NCBI GenBank assembly: GCA_963575745.1
Contig: CAUYUJ010014340.1
Location: forward strand, 167,501 to 231,500
From: Prorocentrum cordatum
Lineage: Eukaryota > Sar > Dinophyceae > Prorocentrales > Prorocentraceae
Direction of reading: 5' to 3'
DNA length: 64,000 nt
This document shows, piece by piece, positions 29,916 to 41,554 of the stretch. A program made the position numbers and the translations under genes. Under the pieces are notes generated by a model. It made no database searches, was not told the DNA's origin, and saw only the letters and a program-made list of their open reading frames with translations. Every line of letters begins with the position of its first letter. The first letter of the stretch is position 1.

Positions 29916-31165
29916 CCGCCCCTCCTGTTTTCCATCCCCCTTGCCCTGCTCGTATCCATTCCACCTTCCCGTTCCCCTTCCCCTCTCCATGCCCCATCTC
30001 CCGCTTCCCTGCCCTTCCCAATCTTCCCACATGCCACCTCCCCTCCTCCTATTCACTCCACCTCCTTTTCTCCCTCTTCATGCCCCTCTTCCCCCTTCTC
30101 CGGCAGTGGCTATCTGGGCTCTCAACGGTTCCCAGGTCTCGGTTCAAACTCGTCATCCTCCTGGCCTCGTCCTCCGAGGTACGCCGTAGATGAGGGCGTT
30201 CAGGAGGGTCGGGGATCCCCGGGAACGAGCGAGGCGGACGCGGCAGGCGCACCCGCTGCTGAGGCCGACGGCAAAATTACTTAAGGTAAAGCACCGAAGC
30301 GAAACCCGCAGCCATCGTCGACGAAGCCTCGGCCGACCGCGCGGTCGCGGTCCCGCCAGCACTGCGCGGCTTCGGCGGGTTGCAGCAACCCCCGCGTCAT
30401 CTGACGGCGCGGACGCGACAATCGAGCCAGGCGCTGTTGCAGCAGTCTGCCCTTCGGGAAACCAAAAGGTACCAATACCGCTACCCCCCCCATCTCTTCC
30501 AGGGTGCGTTCTGACCAGAGTTTCGAGGCGAATCCAGCGGTGGCGACGAGAGCCTCCCAGGAGGCCCAAAAAGGGAAGGGTAGAGGTATGGGTAGCTTCT
30601 CCTCCTTTGAGCCCTGTCCCACCGCGCGCCGCAGCGGTTCCGCTGCAGCCCCCGCCAGGCCTCGAGGGGCCACCACCACCCCGCCACGGCCGCGAGGGAG
30701 ACCGACCCGGGCGCCGCGGCCTCAGCGGAGGCGGCGCCACCGACAGGCGACCCCACACTGCCCGCACCCCCAGCTACCGCACGCGTTCTCGGGGCGCGCC
30801 CCTCCGCACGGCGCGGCCCTGCCTGCATGGGGCGGGATCCGATCTCGGCGGCGTCTCGTCCATGCCTGCCATTGCTCCCTTGGCCTCCGTGGGGCCACGT
30901 TCCCTCCAGGATATTCCCAGCCGCGTTCGGCCCGACCCCGTCGCCTGCTCCTCAGATTTAAGTGGAGTATCGTCCTGGCTGGGCGGCCCATCCCTCACCG
31001 CCTCCTGACTTACATCGTCTGCGAAGCTCCTCGTCGGAGTCGAACCCTTGTCAGGCGCCGAACACGGATCCTGCCGGGCGCCGATCACGGAGCCCATCTA
31101 AGATCGCCCACCCTCGTGGCTCGCTGCACGGGCCGACGACGTCCCTGACCTCCTAGCTGGCAGGC
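29916..31165. other. Unique GC-rich sequence without a confident gene
   Basis: Long ORFs occur on both strands (30190-31008 plus, 30153-30767 minus), rich in Arg, Pro and Ala as expected from high GC alone. No domain, signal peptide or catalytic motif was recognised. The region is not part of any repeat family seen in the window, so a low-complexity host exon or diverged LINE ORF1 is possible. Confidence 0.3.
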
Positions 31166-31170
31166 GAATC

Positions 31171-31959
31171 CTAACCATGCCGATTGCGACGGCACTTAGT
31201 CAAAATCACATCCTCGCTCACTGGATGCTCCTCGTATTTCTGCGAAGCCGTGACGTTTAAGTCGTCGCTCTGAACGAAACGCGAGGTCCACCACATCGTC
31301 TCGACACCTACGGCGTTGCGGCTCGGTGGCCAGGCAACGGAGCATAGCGAACATTCTAGGGCATTCCGACGACTCCTGACAACGTTGCCGGAAGAGCTGG
31401 TGGCGGCAATAAGCCCCACCATTATGCTGCAAGCGCTGCCGTTCATGGAGGGGTCGCGGTCATGGCTCACGTGGCAGTTGTCCACGCCGCCGACGGTGAC
31501 TCCGATGCGGCAACCCTCCTCGCTGAGCATGGGTGGACTAAAGCTTTCGTCGCCATCCTCCATTCCAGCGGCCCTTCGACTACGTCGGATCGATCTACGC
31601 CAAGGCTGGTCACGACAACGCTCAGATATGATGTCAAGCCTGGGGAGCGGTCGCCCGCATCGACACCGCTCCGTGCATCGTTGTGATGGGCGCCAACGTC
31701 GACTAGGCAACGCCGAGTTCCTCCGCAGAGTGCAACACAGTGGAAGGCACAACGCGAAGGAGGGCTTCGACGACGAGCACGCGCCCACCGACGGGCAGGA
31801 CGCCGATTGGGATAGTCGCGCCGCTGACAGCGGCACCAGTTGCATCGGCTGCGTGTTGTGTAACGCCATTGCGCGTGCTCTCGTCATGTTTGTTCGCCTT
31901 CTTCGTGGCCACCGTTTCCGATCAGCATCTGGGTATGCAAGTCTCCCTCGCCTTAACAT
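31171..31959 (-). CDS. Hypothetical ORF (strand uncertain)
   Basis: A 262-codon minus-strand frame competes with a 228-codon plus-strand frame (31316-32002). The minus product has moderately natural composition in its C-terminal half (GMEDGDESFSPPMLSEEGC, TVGGVDNCHVSHD, NALECSLCSVAWPPS). I recognise no family, and neither strand has a decisive signature. The sequence is unique in the window. Confidence 0.2.
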   Translation of the reverse strand: MLRRGRLAYPDADRKRWPRRRRTNMTRARAMALHNTQPMQLVPLSAARLSQSASCPSVGACSSSKPSFALCLPLCCTLRRNSALPSRRWRPSQRCTERCRCGRPLPRLDIISERCRDQPWRRSIRRSRRAAGMEDGDESFSPPMLSEEGCRIGVTVGGVDNCHVSHDRDPSMNGSACSIMVGLIAATSSSGNVVRSRRNALECSLCSVAWPPSRNAVGVETMWWTSRFVQSDDLNVTASQKYEEHPVSEDVILTKCRRNRHG

Positions 31960-32009
31960 GACTCATTGTGCCCCCTTTCGCAGAACAGAGCAATCTGTCT
32001 AATATGATA

Positions 32010-32330
32010 ACGACGCTGTCAGGGCTGCGGGAAAAGAACCTGGGCAGCTTCAGAGCCCAGGAGGCACGAAAGCTTTCACAGAGAACATACCAGGTGTGGC
32101 ATTTTGGGCGAGCCAATGGAAGTGGTGAGCAGGGCACCATTATGAGGGGAAGGCACTGGGCTGCGAGAAACTTTAGTAGAATCGATTGCAGGAGCAAGCG
32201 CGCACAGGAGGCAACACATTACGAACCTGGGCCACTTCGGAGTCCAAGAAACGTGAAAGTTTTCACAGAGGTGCCAGTCGGTACATCCTGGATCGCAAGG
32301 AAGTGCCCCCTCTTGGCTCGACGGCTGTCT
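32010..32330. repeat. Tandem duplication of ~195 bp
   Basis: ACCTGGGCAGCTTCAGAGCC with AAAGCTTTCACAGAG at about 32038 recurs as ACCTGGGCCACTTCGGAGTC with AAAGTTTTCACAGAG at about 32226. The unit is about 190 bp, with GCGCACAGGAGG between. No gene assigned. Confidence 0.5.
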
Positions 32331-32945
32331 CGGAGAGCGGGGGCTTTCAGTCAGAATGCAAGCGAAGAGCTTATTCAACTTTGGAGGGCAAGGCTGGGCG
32401 ATAGCCGTCCACCTCTGGCCGCCCGCCGCCCCCCCGCCCTGTTCGCTGGAAGCGAGGCTAGTTTGCGCGGGAGCATATGATATGCCGCGCTGGCCACGGC
32501 ATATCACGGCTGCGAGCTTTTCCAAATCCTGGGCACACGCGCTATCAAACAGAAAGCGGGTCCTCTTACGTGAGGGCCCCGAGGAGAGTGCGCAGCCAGA
32601 CGTTATCCAACCCCCGGAGTCGCGCGATCACGCACATCCCACCGCACCCACGGACATCGCGCGCGGCGCTGCCGGCGTCCTCACGGCGCACTCAGGCGCA
32701 CTGAAGCATCCATGACGAAACGCTCTAAGGAAACATCAATCGAGCAACAATTCAGAGGCCCAACGCAGCATCCGCAGCCAGGCCGACGAGGCTCGAACGA
32801 AAAAGATGACGGAGCGGGGAGAGAGGCACGAGGTGAAGGGAAAAGACCTCAACTGGCAGGGAAGCGCTGGGGAAGGAGGGACGGGAGAAGAAGGGCCCAC
32901 GCAGCGTGCCCTGTGCCGGGGGGCGAAGCAGAAGGAGATCCTCTC
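32330..32945. other. Unassigned
   Basis: Only short frames with no family resemblance, bordering the (TCC)n tract. Nothing can be supported. Confidence 0.3.
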
Positions 32946-33367
32946 CTGGCCTCCTCCTCCTCCTCTCCCATCTCCTCCTCCTCCTCCTCCTCCTCCTCCT
33001 CCTCCTCCTCCTCCTCCTCCTCCTCCTCCTCCCTCCCTCCGCCTCACACCTCTCCTACTCCTCCCTCCTCCTCCCTCCTCCTCTCCACCTCAACCTCCTC
33101 CTCCTCTCCCCCCACCTCCTCCTCCTCCTCCTCTAACTACCTTCCTCCTTCCTCCTCCTCCTCCTCCGCCTCCTCCTCTCTCCTCCTCCCTCCTCCTCCA
33201 CCTCCTCCACCACCTCCTCCTCTACCACCTCCTCCTCCTCCTCCTCCTCCTCCTCCACCTCCTACCCTCCTCTCGACCTCACTCCTCCTCCTCCACGGTC
33301 TCCTCCTCCACCTCCTCCTCCTCCTCCTCCTCCGCCTCCTCCTCCTCCTCCCACCCTCCCCTTCCTC

Positions 33368-33398
<31 letters not shown>

Positions 33399-33640
33399 GC
33401 CTCCTCCTCCTCCTCCTCCTCCTCCTCCTCCTCCTCCTCCTCCTCCACCCCCTCCTCCTCCTCCTCCTCTCCCTCCGCTCCCCTCCCCTACCTCCTCATC
33501 CTCCTCCTCTTCCACCTCCTCCCCCCTTCCTCCCCTCCTCCTCGCTCCTCGCTCGCCTCCGCTCCTCCTCCTCCTCCTCCTCCTCCTCCTCCTCCACCTC
33601 CTCCTCCTCCTCCTCCTCCTCCTCCTCCTCCTCCTCTACT
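32946..33640. repeat. (TCC)n degenerate microsatellite
   Basis: About 690 bp of TCC/CTC repeats with interruptions. Pro/Ser/Leu frames on plus and Glu/Gly frames on minus, up to 349 codons, are artefacts. Confidence 0.95.
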
Positions 33641-33769
33641 CGAAGCGTTCGTTGTGAAGGGGCTTCAGCAGAATTCACATTTCCGACGCTCCGACACTGA
33701 CTCCAGGAAGCCGCGCAGAGCCCGCCTGGGGCCCGAGCTAGACGGCCTAGCCTGGCCATGATAGTAAAC

Positions 33770-33985
33770 ACGCCCTCCCCAAGGCGACTGGCAGCCAACC
33801 AGGACCAGGGACTCCCCCTACCATCCCTGTCAAAAAACAATGTAAAGTCCACTCTGGGGCAAAATCTTGGGTCATGATTGGGTGTGCCGCGAGCACTTTG
33901 TACTGTTGTTTGGCAGGGACGGCGAGGATGCCCGCATACTGCCTGCTGCGCGCAGGGCCAGCATCCCTATAAAAAACAAAATTAT
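33770..33985. repeat. Displaced flank of the array cassette (copy B, left part)
   Basis: GGCGACTGGCAGCCAACCAGG corresponds to 15957-15980. ATCCCTGTCAAAAAACAATG, TGGGGCAAAATCTTGGGTCA and CGAGCACTTTGTACTGTT correspond to 17495-17580, and CTGCTGCGCGCAGGGCCAGC to 17608. Sequence that lies right of the array in copy A is thus found left of the 77-bp array here. Confidence 0.7.
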
Positions 33986-35165
33986 GCTAACGGAGTTCCC
34001 CACATAAAGAGATTAACGATTTCGTGGGACCCATTGTCTTGATGCCCTCCTCGCTTTGGCGGGGCCCCGCTGGAAGGGAGGAGGGGCACGACACCATGTA
34101 AATAGTATGGTTTTCGGATACCCTCCGCGCTCATGTAAATAGTATGTAAAGAACCCCACTCAGGCTGTGCGGATTCTGGGGAACCCCACATCCTGAGTGG
34201 GGTTCTTGTTTTCCCAGAACACCCTCTCCTTCCCACCCACCTCCCGCTCCATCTTCCATACAGCACAATATGATTCCTACCACACACACTATACCATACC
34301 ATAGTTCCTACCACACATACCATACCATGCCATACCAGGGAGGCCCCGCCTGAGCGAGGAGGGTATCCGCAAACCATACTATTTACATGGTTTCGTGCCC
34401 CTCCCACACCTTCAGGGAGGCCCCGCCTGAGCGAGGAGGGTATCCGCACACCATATTATTTACATGGTTTCGTGCCCCTCCCACCTCTCCAGGGAGGCCC
34501 CGCCTGAGCGAGGAGTGTATCCGAAAACCATACTATTTACATGGTTTCGGCACCTCCCACCTCCCAGGGAGCCCCCCTGAGCGAGGAGGGTATCCGCAAA
34601 CCATTTAAAAAGACTATTTACCTGGTTTCGTGCCCCTCCCACACCTCCAGGGAGGCCCCGCCTGAGCGATGAGGGAATCCGCAAACCATACTATTTTCAT
34701 GCTTTCGTGCCCCTCCCACCCCCTCCAGGAAGGCCCGCCTTAGCGAGAGGGTATCCGCAAACCATGACCTATATACATGGTTTCGTCCCCTCCCACCTCT
34801 CCAGGGAGGCCCCGCCTGACGAGGAAGGTATCCGAAAAACCATACTAATCTGAAAACTAATTTACAAAATGGTATCGTGCGTGCCCCTACCCACACCTCC
34901 AGTTAGGCTTCCGCCTGAGCGAGGAGGGTATCGGAATACCATACTATTTACATGGTTTCGTGCCCCTCCCACACCTCCAGAGAGGCCCGGCCTGAGCGAG
35001 GAGGGTATCGGAATACCATACTATTTACATGGTTTCGTGCCCCTCCCACACCTCCAGGGAGGCCCCGCCTGAGCGAGGAGGGTATCGGCAAACCATACTA
35101 TTTATATGGTTTCGTGCCCCTCCCACACCTCCAGGGAGGCCCCGCCTGAGCGAGGAGGGCATCAA
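33985..35165. repeat. ~77-bp array, left half (reverse orientation)
   Basis: Starts with GGAGTTCCCCACATAAAGAG (33997), also found at 36617. From about 34335 units read GGAGGCCCCGCCTGAGCGAG, GAGGGTATCCGCAAACC, ATACTATTTACATGG and TTTCGTGCCCCTCCCAC. This is the inverse of the right half. Degeneration is greatest at 34550-34900. Confidence 0.9.
34170..34330. repeat. Spacer element S, inverted copy, plus (TACCA)n
   Basis: AACCCCACATCCTGAGTGGG, TTCTTGTTTTCCCAGAAC, ACCCTCTCCTTCCCACCC and ATCTTCCATACAGCACAATA are the reverse complement of 36523-36605 and 39583-39668. CATACCATACCA repeats follow. Confidence 0.85.
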
Positions 35166-37745
35166 GAAAATAGGTCCCACGAAACCGTTCATCTCTTTAT
35201 GTGGGGAATACCCTCCTCGCTCAGGCGGGGCCTTCCCTGAGAAGGTGGAGGGGCGCACGAAACAAGTAAATAGTATGGTATTTCGGAAGAGATCCTCGCT
35301 CAGGCGGGGCCTCCCTGGAGGTGTGGGAGGGGCACGAAACCATGTAAATAGTATTGTTTTCCGATACCCTCCTCGCTCAGGCGGGGCCTCCCTGGAGGGG
35401 TGGGAGGGGCACGAAACCATGTAAATAGTATGGTTTTCCGATACCCTCCTCGCTCAGGCGGGCCCACCCTGGAGGGGTGGGAGGGGCACGAAACCATACC
35501 CTCCTCGCTCAGGCGGGGCCTCCCTGGAGATGTGGGAGGGGCACGAAACCATGTAAATAGTATGGTTTTCGGATACCCTCCTCGCTCAGGCGGGGCCTCC
35601 CTGGAGGTGTGGGAGGGGCACGAAACCATGTAAATAGTATGGTTTTCGGATACCCTCCTCGCTCAGGCGGGGCCTCCCTGGAGAGGTGGGAGGGGCACGA
35701 AACCATGTAAATAGTATGGTTTTCGGATACCCTCCTCGCTCAGGCGGGGCCTCCCTGGAGGTGTGGGAGGGGCACGAAACCATGTAAATAATAGGGTTTT
35801 CCGATACGGATACTCCTCCTCGCTGGCGGGCTGGATCCCTGGAGGTGGGAGGGGCGCGAAACCATGTAATTAGTATGGTGTTCCGATACCCTCCTCGCTC
35901 AGGCGGGGCCTCCCTGGAGGGGTGGGAGGGGCACGAAACCATGTAAATAGTATGGTATTCCGATACCCTCCTCGCTCAGGCGGGGCCTCCCTGGAGGGGT
36001 GGGAGGGGCACGAAACTATGTAAATAGTATGGTATTCCGATACCCTCCTCGCTCAGGCGGGGCCTCCCTGGAGGGGTGGGAGGGGCACGAAACCATGTAA
36101 ATAGTATGGTTTGCGGATACCCTCCTCGCTCAGGCGGGGCCTCCCTGGAGGGGTGGGAGGGGCACGAAACCATGTAAATAGTATGGTTTCGGATACCCTC
36201 CTCGCTCAGGCGGGGCCTCCCTGGAGGGGTGGGAGGGGCACGAAACCATGTAAATAGTATGGTTTGCGGATACCCTCCTCGCTCAGGCGGGGCCTCCCTG
36301 GAGGGGTGGGAGGGGCACGAAACCATGTAAATAGTATGGTTTCGGATACCCTCCTCGCTCAGGCGGGGCCTCCCTGGAGGGTGTGGGAGGGGCACGAAAC
36401 CATGTAAATAGTATGGTTTCGGATACCCTCCTCGCTCAGGCGGGGCCTCCCTGGTATGGTATGGTATGGTATGTGTGGTAGGAACTATGGTATGGTATGG
36501 TGTGTGTGGTAGGAATAATATTGTGCTGTATGGAAGATGGAGCGGGAGGTGGGTGGGAAGGAGAGGGTGTTCTGGGAAAACAAGAACCCCACTCAGGATG
36601 TGGGGAAATTATGATAACGGAGTTCCCCACATAAAGAGATTAACGGTTTCGTGGGACCCATGTTCTTGATGCCCTCCTCGCTTTGGCGGGGCCCCGCTTG
36701 GGAGGGGCACGAAACCATGTAAATAGTACGGTTTGCAGATACCCTCCTCGCTCAGGCTGGGCCTCCCTGGAGGGGTGGGAGGGGCACGAAACCATGTAAA
36801 TAGTATGGTTTTCGGATACCCTCCTCGCTCAGGCGGGGCCTCCCTGGAGAGGTGGGAGGGGCACGAAACCATGTAAATAGTATGGTTTTCGATACCCTCC
36901 TCGCTCAGGCGGGGCCTCCCTGGGGGTGGGAGGGGCACGAAACCATGTAAATAGTATGGTATTCGGATACCCTCCTCGCTCAGGCGGGGCCTCCCTGGAG
37001 GGGTGGGAGGGGCACGAAACCATGTAAATAGTATGGTATTCCGATACCCTCCTCGCTCAGGCGGGGCCTCCCTGGAGGGGTGGGAGGGGCACGAAACCAT
37101 GTAAATAGTATGGTATTCCGATACCCTCCTCGCTCAGGCGGGGCCTCCCTGGAGGGGTGGGAGGGGCACGAAACCATGTAAATAGTATGGTTTTCGGATA
37201 CCCTCCTCGCTCAGGCTGGGCCTCCCTGGAGGGGTGGGAGGGGCACGAAACCATGTAAATAGTATGGTATTCCGATACCCTCCTCGCCAGACGGGGCCTC
37301 CTGGAGGGGGTGGGAGGGGCACGAAACCATGTAAATAGTATGGTTTTCGGATACCCGCTCATCCTCCGGGCGCCTCCCTGGAGGGGTGGGAGGGGCACGA
37401 AACCATGTAAATAGTATGGTATTCGGATACCCTCCTCGCTCAGGCGGGGCCTCCCTGGAGGGGTGGGAGGGGCACGAAACCATGTAAATAGTATGGTATT
37501 CCGATACCCTCCTCGCTCAGGCGGGGCCTCCCTGGAGGGGTGGGAGGGGCACGAAACCATGTAAATAGTATGGTATTCCGATACCCTCCTCGCTCAGGCG
37601 GGGCCTCCCTGGAGGGGTGGGAGGGGCACGAAACCATGTAAATAGTATGGTTTTCGGATACCCTCCTCGCTCAGGCGGGGCCTCCCTGGAAGGGTGGGAG
37701 GGGCACGAAACCATGTAAATAGTATGGTTTCCGATACCCTCCTCG
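35166..37745. repeat. ~77-bp array, right half (forward orientation, about 30 units)
   Basis: After the turn-around at about 35165-35215 (AATAGGTCCCACGAAACCG, TCTCTTTATGTGGGGAA) units read CCTCCTCGCTCAGGCGGGGC, CTCCCTGGAGGGGTGGGAGG, GGCACGAAACCATGTAAATA and GTATGGTTTTCGGATAC. Unit spacing is about 77 bp. The GGTTTTCG/GGTATTCC variants alternate in blocks. It is interrupted at 36450-36690 by element S and a repeat of the left-edge sequence. Confidence 0.92.
36450..36610. repeat. Spacer element S, forward copy, plus (GGTAT)n
   Basis: TATGGTATGG repeats and GTGTGTGGTAGGAA lead into TTGTGCTGTATGGAAGATGG and GGGTGTTCTGGGAAAACAAG. It is forward relative to 34170-34330 (inverted) and 39583-39668 (direct). 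Confidence 0.85.
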
Positions 37746-37974
37746 TAGGTATGGTATGGTACGGTATGGTATGATATGGTATGGTATGGTACTGGAGGTA
37801 TGGTATGGTATGGTACGGTGTGGCATTGGTGTGATATGGTATGGTATGCTATGGTACGCCATGGTATGGTATGGTACGGTATGGTACGTATGGTGTGGTA
37901 TGGTATGGTATGGTATGGTATGGTATGTGTGGTAGGAACTATGGTATGGTATGGTGTGTGTGGTAGGAATAATC
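37745..37974. repeat. (GGTAT)n tract
   Basis: Imperfect pentanucleotide repeats of GGTAT with GGTAC variants, ending in GTGTGTGGTAGGAATAAT, directly against the array-cassette flank. Confidence 0.9.
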
Positions 37975-38084
37975 CGCCGACCCTGTCGGCGTGTGTGAGG
38001 GGCTTTTCCGTTCGAGCCGTCATCTCCGTCATTCTTTGTACTCGTCGTCTCTGTCCTTCCCTTTCCCTGGGAGACCTCTTCCCC
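37975..38084. repeat. Left flank of the 150-bp array cassette (copy B)
   Basis: CCGCCGACCCTGTCGGCGTG through CTTTCCCTGGGAGACC is essentially the same sequence as 16017-16125, positioned identically relative to the array. Confidence 0.85.
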
Positions 38085-39520
38085 TGGGCTCCAGCCAAGC
38101 CGACCTTGAGCAACCTCGTAATTGAGTCGAAGGGAAGCCCCTTCCCTTTGATCCCTCCCCCGCCGGGAGGGGGGGGGGGGGTAGCGACCCCCCCCCCGGG
38201 TCAGATACGACGCCCCCCCCTGGGACTCCTCTTCCCCTGGGCTCCAGCCAAGCCGACCTTGAGCAACCTCGTAATTGAGTCGAAGGGAAGCCCCTTCCCT
38301 TTGATCCCTCCCCCGCCGGGAGGGGGGGGGGGGTGTCGACCCCCCCCCCGGGTCAGATACGACGCCCCCCCCTGGGACTCCTCTTCCCCTGGGCTCCAGC
38401 CAAGCCGACCTTGAGCAACCTCGTAATTGAGTCGAAGGGAAGCCCCTTCCCTTTGATCCCTCCCCCGCCGGGAGGGGGGGGGGGGTGTCGACCCCCCCCC
38501 CGGGTCAGATACGACGCCCCCCCCTGGGACTCCTCTTCCCCTGGGCTCCAGCCAAGCCGACCTTGAGCAACCTCGTAATTGAGTCGAAGGGAAGCCCCTT
38601 CCCTTTGATCCCTCCCCCGCCGGGAGGGGGGGGGGGTGTCGACCCCCCCCCGGGTCAGATACGACGCCCCCCCCTGGGACTCCTCTTCCCCTGGGCTCCA
38701 GCCAAGCCGACCTTGAGCAACCCCTGGGCTCCAGCCAAGCCGACCTTGAGCAACCTCGTAATTGAGTCGAAGGGAAGCCCCTTCCCTTTGATCCCTCCCC
38801 CGCCGGGAGGGGGGGGGGGGTACGACCCCCCCGAGGTCAGATACGACGCCCCCCCTGGGACTCCTCTTCCCCTGGGCTCCAGCCAAGCCGACCTTGAGCA
38901 ACCTCGTAATTGAGTCGAAGGGAAGCCCCTTCCCTTTGATCCCTCCCCCGCCGGGAGGGGGGGGGGTAGTCCCCCGACCCGCCCCCCCCCCGGGTCAGAT
39001 ACGACGCCCCCCCTGGGACTCCTCTTCCCCTGGGCTCCAGCCAAGCCGACCTTGAGCAACCTCGTAATTGAGTCGAAGGGAAGCCCCTTCCCTTTGATCC
39101 CTCCCCCGCCGGGAGGGGGGGGGGGGGTAGCGACCCCCCCCCCGGGTCAGATACGACGCCCCCCCCTGGGACTCCTCTTCCCCTGGGCTCCAGCCAAGCC
39201 GACCTTGAGCAACCTCGTAATTGAGTCGAAGGGAAGCCCCTTCCCTTTGATCCCTCCCCCGCCGGGAGGGGGGGGGGGTGTCGACCCCCCCCCCGGGTCA
39301 GATACGACGCCCCCCCCTGGGACTCCTCTTCCCCTGGGCTCCAGCCAAGCCGACCTTGAGCAACCTCGTAATTGAGTCGAAGGGAAGCCCCTTCCCTTTG
39401 ATCCCTCCCCCGCCGGGAGGGGGGGGGGGGTAGCGACCCCCCCCCCGGGTCAGATACGACGCCCCCCCCTGGGACTCCTCTTCCCCTGGGCTCCAGCCAA
39501 GCCGACCTTGAGCAACCTCG
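38085..39520. repeat. ~150-bp tandem array, copy B (about 9-10 units)
   Basis: The unit is the same as 16110-17365, with the same two internal GC hairpins and homopolymer length variation. One unit at about 38700-38760 has a short duplicated segment (CCTGGGCTCCAGCCAAGCCG twice). Confidence 0.95.
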
Positions 39521-40140
39521 TAATCTCTTGCTGCGCATTGCGAACAGGGTCGGCGGCACCGGCCGTCAGGCCTTCGCAATATTGTGCTGTATGGAAGATG
39601 GAGCGGGAGGTGGGTGGGAAGAAGAGGGTGTTCTGGGAAAACAAGAACCCCACTCAGGATGTGGGGAACAACATGCAATTCGAGACAAAATCTGGATCAT
39701 GCGCGAGCACCCCACGATGACTGTGCATTGGTTTTTAACTGGGACGGCGGAGGTGCTGGCATATTGCCTTCTATGTGCAGGCCCACCAGACGCTGATGGC
39801 TGCCCCACCGCGATTGCGCACCGGTGTTCGACAAGGGTGGTGGGGGCCGACGCGCTTCCCGATGTGTACTGCCACGTGCGCAGGCGCACCTGGAACACTC
39901 TACGCGCGCGCTGACCGTGGCGCACCTGGAGCATGCGGCACACATGGCGCACGTGGATCACGTGGCGTACCTGGCGCACCAGGCATGCCCGGCACGCTTG
40001 GGCCACAGGGTTGCCTGGCGCACCTGACGCGCGTGGCGCGCCTGGCACGACTGGCGCAACTCGCCCAGGCGTTGCTCACATGGGGTTTGTTTGGGTTCCC
40101 AATTAGCTGTCCATCCAAAGACTACCGCTGAACACGCAGC
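39521..40140. repeat. Right flank of the array cassette (copy B) with element S inserted
   Basis: 39525-39580 equals 17363-17420. Element S (39583-39668) follows, then sequence related to 17660-18110 including CCGATGTGTACTGCCACGTG and the GGCGCACCTGG minisatellite. In copy A the segment between is uninterrupted by S. Confidence 0.8.
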
Positions 40141-40199
40141 GGCTCGGGTGCTACTTATGTGTTGGGAGGGCGGGTGGGAGTGAGCGAGATGGCTTGCTG

Positions 40200-40850
40200 G
40201 CAAGGATGGTGTCTTGACCCCTACCCCATACCCCCTCACCCTGGGTCTGGACGTGAGAGGCGGCGACCGATTGGAGAGTCCAAGATGGTCCAGGATGAAT
40301 CGAAGAGGGCCCCAGGTAGCCCATGATAGCATCCAAAATGGCACCACAAGGTAGCGCGAAGTCGCTCTAGATGGCTTCCAACATACTCGAAGAGGTGCCA
40401 AGACCGATCCAAGACGGGTCCAAGTGGTCCTAGGGGCTCCCGAAGAGGCTCACAATAAGGACAACTATGGAGGATCAATTGTGTTTGCCGTCTCGCCTTG
40501 TCGCTTCCGATGTTTTTCCGAGGCGTCAAGATGGCTCCAAGAGGGCCCAAGAGGGCCCCAAGAGGGGCCCAAGAGGGGCCCAAGAAGGCTCCACTCCAAG
40601 GCGGACCCAAAAGCGCCCAAGAGCTCCCCAAGAGCGCCCCAACAGGTGAGTCGAGGAGCTCGGGAGGGGTAACGCTAGCTAAAGAACCCCATTTCTTTGA
40701 TCGATGTCCTCCGAGATAGTCCCAAGAAGGCCTCCAAGGGCTCCCAAGAGGCACCCAGGAGGACCCCCAAACGCTCCCGAGACGCCCTACGAGGCCAAGG
40801 AGACGTCCGAGCGACTCCGAGCAGCATCCAAGAGGCCTCTGGTCCACTGA
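40200..40850. repeat. CCAAGA block 6
   Basis: Paralogue of 18165-18850, in the same position relative to the array cassette. The core lies at 40465-40530 (GATCAATTGTGTTTGCCG, TTGTCGCTTCCGATG), followed by CCAAGAGGGCCC repeats. Confidence 0.8.
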
Positions 40851-41550
40851 GACTTACCGAGGTATCCAAACGATGCCACGCTCCCCCGATAAGGGCAGCT
40901 CCACCAGGAATCGGGATACGCGAAGAGTTCAGAATTTGATATGCACCCCTGCTGCTCTGCAAGTAGTTTCGATGCCCGAAGCTGAGTACCGCCCTACGGT
41001 TACTCCCCACACCTACCTTTCCACCTCCTCCATGCACAACACGCGGATAACATGAATATGTGCTCTCGAGGCGTACTTCTCGACACACTATCGCAAGTAA
41101 TACGGGCCTCTCATGCAAAACAGCCCCCGCGACAAGAGAAGATGTTGCGTGCAATATGTCGCGGTTCAAACCAGGGCGGTGCATCGTGCGAAATCTATTA
41201 TGCGCTGCTTGGTTGAACGCGCCCCAATCACAAACCGCACACAACATTCTACGAATCGGCTAATGACCCTGAAGGCGACTGCGACAACGACGGCGATGAA
41301 GACTGCACCACTTTTTGCGCCCCACCAACGACACCAATTCATACTGCCTGGCTCGTCCAGCCCTGTGAGCGCTGGCGTGCCCACTTGACAGCTGGAGCAA
41401 GGAACTGATTGCAGTCGGTTGCCCGACCGCAAAGGTGGGGGGGGTAAATCGGAATATGTTTTGAGGCCAACAGAACATAACAAAAAAAACATCACAAGGC
41501 GAGGGGCCCAACCTTTTAACAGCTTCAGATGACGTTGGTGCTAAACTTCT
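40851..41550. other. Unassigned unique sequence
   Basis: No repeat family or protein domain was recognised. Frames up to about 190 codons on the minus strand extend into CCAAGA repeats and are not convincing. Confidence 0.35.
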
Positions 41551-41554
41551 CCAT

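Noticed and set aside
32712-33761. 349-codon Pro/Ser-rich ORF
   Set aside because: Nearly all of it translates a (TCC)n microsatellite, and shadows exist in every frame.
35300-37637. MVSCPSHPSREAPPERGGY repeat proteins
   Set aside because: The 77-bp unit is not a multiple of three over long stretches. The ORFs restart repeatedly and exist only within the array.
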